NCBI GenBank assembly: GCA_016288355.1
Contig: JAEEYY010000147.1
Coordinates: 1-7,134 of the forward strand
DNA length: 7,134 bases
Source: Synergistes sp.
Lineage (GTDB): Bacteria; Synergistota; Synergistia; Synergistales; Synergistaceae
Direction of reading: 5' to 3'
Part shown: piece by piece, positions 5,297 to 7,134 of the stretch
Layout: every line of letters starts with the position of its first letter
Position numbering within the stretch: the stretch's first letter is position 1
Notes under the pieces: generated by a model
Seen by the model: only the letters and a program-made list of their open reading frames with translations
Told to the model about the DNA's origin: nothing
The model's database searches: none
Translations under genes and position numbers: made by a program

Positions 5297-5648
5297 AGGG
5301 GATCAGAAATTGCTTAAAACTATCAGCGGTCAAAATTTCTCCATGCCATTTACCATAGGTGCCGCTGCCGCTCCGCAAATCAACAGCGACATCAAAAACT
5401 TCTCCCCGGATCACACGCACAAGTTTCGTCTGTGGATATTTTATCTGAAAATGCAAACCACGCAGGACCCCCTTTGTGGACATTGACTGATTGTCCTGAA
5501 CAAAGGGGATGTGGAATCCCGCCTCTTCCATGTCGCGCTGGGAGTAGGTTTCAGAAAAGTAGCCTCTTGAATCACCGTGAACAGCCGGTGTGATGCTGCT
5601 AAGCCCTTTTATTCCATTCAAATCCCTTTCAACTGTTATCTGCCCCAT
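5040..5648 (-). CDS. rfbC: RfbC/RmlC, dTDP-4-dehydrorhamnose 3,5-epimerase
   Basis: A cytoplasmic epimerase that inverts C3 and C5 of dTDP-4-keto-6-deoxyglucose, the third step of dTDP-L-rhamnose synthesis. The protein is 202 residues (family about 180-200). Visible family residues are R28-G-Y-F (substrate region), RGLHFQ at 63-68 with catalytic H66, K75, FAHGF at 120-124, Y135 as the likely catalytic Tyr, and WNDP at 151-154 with D153. The start is ATG 5648-5646, whose A is shared with the stop codon of rfbD (TAATG), with AGGAGG (5664-5659) 10 nt upstream. A reading from an upstream ATG (5693) adds 15 residues lying inside rfbD and has no such support. Its last 84 codons are duplicated at 2869-3125. 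Confidence 0.96.
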   Translation of the reverse strand: MGQITVERDLNGIKGLSSITPAVHGDSRGYFSETYSQRDMEEAGFHIPFVQDNQSMSTKGVLRGLHFQIKYPQTKLVRVIRGEVFDVAVDLRSGSGTYGKWHGEILTADSFKQFLIPCGFAHGFLVLSDIAEFCYKCDDFYHANDEGGLAWNDPEIGIVWPKLEGEYQGNAAAEGYTVDGVPLNLSEKDQRWCRLRELKSRL

Positions 5649-6562
5649 TACAATTCGGCCTCCTGCAGGTATCTCCGCACCGCATCTTTCCAATCCGGCA
5701 GCGGCCTGAACCCGGCGGTGATGAGTTTCGACTTATCCAGCCGGCTGTTCTCAGGCCTTGCCGCTTTGGAAAGTCCATACTCCGCTGTGGAAACAGGGAT
5801 GACTTGTGTTTTCAGTCCATACTGCCTGTAGAATTCAACACAGAAGTCATACCAGCTGATATATCCGCCCTCATTCGTGGCGTGATAATGACCGTACTTT
5901 TCAGTCTCAATCATATCGACGAGAAGCCTTGCCAGATCCAATGTGTACGTCGGTGTCCCAATCTGATCATTGACCACACGAACCTGCGGATGTGTTTTCC
6001 CGACGCTGATCATGGTCTTGATGAAGTTCTTCCCGTTGAGGCCAAACACCCAGGCAATGCGAACGATGAAGAATTTATCCAGTGTCCCGCTCACTGCCAG
6101 CTCCCCATCCAGCTTGCTCCGGCCGTAAACATTCAGAGGCGCATAGCACTTATCATCCGGCTCCCAGGGACGTGTCCCTTTCCCATCGAACACATAATCG
6201 GTGGACAAGTAGAGCATCTTCGCGTCCACAGCTTTAGCCGCTTCTGCGATGTACCGGGTGCCTAGATGATTGATGGCATCCACCTTTGCTTTGTTTCCCT
6301 CCTCCTCGGCGGCATCCACGGCCGTCCACGCGGCACAATGGATGACAGCATCCGGCCTGAGCAGCCCCATCGTCTCCTTCACAGCTTTTTCATCAGTGAT
6401 GTCAAGCTGGACATAGGGAGCACTGACAACGGCGCTGGCGTCCTGGATGCCAGAGTACGCAGGGGCAATATCTGACCCAACCGCTTCATGTCCCCTGCTC
6501 ACCGCCTCATTGACCACATCATGCCCCAGCTGGCCGCCCACTCCTGTGACAAATAGTTTCAT
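5648..6562 (-). CDS. rfbD: RfbD/RmlD, dTDP-4-dehydrorhamnose reductase
   Basis: Catalyses the last step of dTDP-L-rhamnose synthesis, the NAD(P)H-dependent reduction of dTDP-4-keto-L-rhamnose. The protein is 304 residues, normal for the family (about 285-305). It is an extended short-chain dehydrogenase: nucleotide-binding GVGGQLG (7-13), DITD (54-57), CAAWTAVDAAEE (76-87), STDYVFDG (120-127) and catalytic YGRSK (Y146, K150). The start at 6562 gives MKLFVTG, with GGGAG (6576-6572) 9 nt upstream. A longer frame reaching back to 6769 would overlap rfbB and adds 69 low-complexity residues unlike the family. It begins 22 nt after rfbB and its stop overlaps the rfbC start, so the genes form one operon. 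Confidence 0.96.
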   Translation of the reverse strand: MKLFVTGVGGQLGHDVVNEAVSRGHEAVGSDIAPAYSGIQDASAVVSAPYVQLDITDEKAVKETMGLLRPDAVIHCAAWTAVDAAEEEGNKAKVDAINHLGTRYIAEAAKAVDAKMLYLSTDYVFDGKGTRPWEPDDKCYAPLNVYGRSKLDGELAVSGTLDKFFIVRIAWVFGLNGKNFIKTMISVGKTHPQVRVVNDQIGTPTYTLDLARLLVDMIETEKYGHYHATNEGGYISWYDFCVEFYRQYGLKTQVIPVSTAEYGLSKAARPENSRLDKSKLITAGFRPLPDWKDAVRRYLQEAEL

Positions 6563-6584
6563 GTCCCCGCTCTCCCGTGCGTGG

Positions 6585-7134
6585 TTACCGGTTTGAATAC
6601 ATCTTCTCGTAGTACTGGGTGTATTCGCCGCTGATGATCTCCTCCCACCAGCTGCGGTTTTCCAGATACCACTTGATCGTTTTCTTGATGCCGTCGGCAA
6701 ACTTCGTCTCCGGCAGCCAGCCCAGCTCCGTATGGATCTTAGTGGGGTCGATAGCGTACCTGAGGTCATGGCCTTTCCGGTCGGTCACATAGGTGATCAG
6801 GTCCTCGCTCTTCCCCAGTTCATGGATAATCAACTTCACAATGTCAATATTTGCCATCTCATTGTGCCCACCGACATTGTAAACCTCGCCGATCCGCCCC
6901 CTGCGGACGATCAGATCGATCGCCGCACAGTGATCCTCGACATACAGCCAGTCCCGGACGTTCTTCCCCTCGCCATAGACAGGAAGCGGCTTGTCGTTCA
7001 GGCAGTTGGCAATCATCAGCGGGATCAGCTTTTCCGGAAAGTGGTACGGGCCGTAGTTGTTGCTGCAGCGCGAGATCGTGACCGGCAGGCCGAAGGTGCG
7101 GTGGTACGCCATCACCAGCAAATCAGCCCCGGCC
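6585..7134 (-). CDS. rfbB: RfbB/RmlB, dTDP-glucose 4,6-dehydratase (5' end beyond window)
   Basis: The C-terminal 182 residues of the enzyme that makes dTDP-4-keto-6-deoxyglucose from dTDP-glucose. The frame is open to the right edge (…AGADLLVMAYHRTFG), so about 160-170 N-terminal residues, with the NAD-binding Rossmann motif and the YxxxK pair, are off-window. Visible family motifs are RCSNNYGPY, FPEKLIPL, VYGEGKNVRDWLYVEDH and DRKGHDLRYAID, the substrate-binding half of RmlB. An in-frame TTG at 7121 lies within a conserved segment and is not a real start. The stop (6587-6585) is 22 nt before rfbD. Confidence 0.96.
   Translation of the reverse strand, partial: AGADLLVMAYHRTFGLPVTISRCSNNYGPYHFPEKLIPLMIANCLNDKPLPVYGEGKNVRDWLYVEDHCAAIDLIVRRGRIGEVYNVGGHNEMANIDIVKLIIHELGKSEDLITYVTDRKGHDLRYAIDPTKIHTELGWLPETKFADGIKKTIKWYLENRSWWEEIISGEYTQYYEKMYSNR

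Noticed and set aside
5649..5693. A 15-residue N-terminal extension of RfbC
   Set aside because: It lies inside rfbD, and the AGGAGG plus TAATG arrangement fixes the start at 5648.
6563..6769. A 69-residue N-terminal extension of RfbD
   Set aside because: It overlaps the end of rfbB in another frame, is Arg/Ser-rich and unlike RmlD. The start at 6562 gives the conserved MKLFVTG with a good ribosome site.
1..7134. CRISPR array, tRNA or rRNA genes
   Set aside because: No regularly spaced repeats and no tRNA- or rRNA-like sequence were seen on either strand.

Overview
The window is a 7.1-kb chromosomal segment in which every supported gene lies on the minus strand, so transcription runs from the right edge to the left. 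In that order it holds: a dTDP-L-rhamnose block, rfbB (partial), rfbD and rfbC; a gene for an AAA-ATPase-like protein with a PD-(D/E)XK nuclease domain; the 3' fragment of a second rfbC; and a D-methionine/L-methionine ABC importer operon, metN-metI-metQ, whose last gene runs off the left edge.

The organism is probably a diderm anaerobe. MetQ has a plain Sec signal peptide rather than a lipobox, Shine-Dalgarno sites are strong, and the combination of rml genes with an AAA-ATPase-like/PD-(D/E)XK protein is common in gut and oral anaerobes. Synergistota is my best guess, but this is an inference from protein style, not a database match.

Region 1-2526 (met operon): metN (TTG start with a perfect AGGAGG site), metI (overlapping metN by 20 nt) and metQ (80 nt downstream of metI, behind two GC-rich hairpins) encode the ATPase, permease and periplasmic binding protein of a methionine importer.

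Region 2527-2830 (met leader) is the most interesting part. It has a near-consensus sigma70-type promoter (TTGACA, 17 bp, TATACT). This is followed by a 33-codon leader ORF containing Met-Met-Met-Cys-Met-Cys, then an intrinsic terminator with a 9-10 bp stem and seven T residues, all before metN. A perfect 10-bp inverted repeat flanks most of the leader ORF, and the end of the leader ORF can pair with the 5' arm of the terminator. This is the layout of a ribosome-mediated transcription attenuator that senses methionine (and perhaps cysteine) supply. I see no SAM riboswitch or T-box.

Region 2869-5648 (rearranged): the last 257 bp of rfbC occur twice, at 5040-5296 in the intact gene and at 2869-3125 as a fragment ending at its own stop codon. 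The copies differ at 11 positions by my hand alignment, 10 of them third codon positions, so they diverged while both were functional and the truncation came later. The AAA/nuclease gene lies between them, next to a possible insertion-sequence end. The likely story is recombination between different rhamnose-locus alleles, with the AAA gene brought in or trapped.

Region 5648-7134: rfbD and rfbC are translationally coupled (TAATG), and rfbB ends 22 nt before rfbD. With rfbA, presumably beyond the right edge, they would make dTDP-L-rhamnose for surface polysaccharide.
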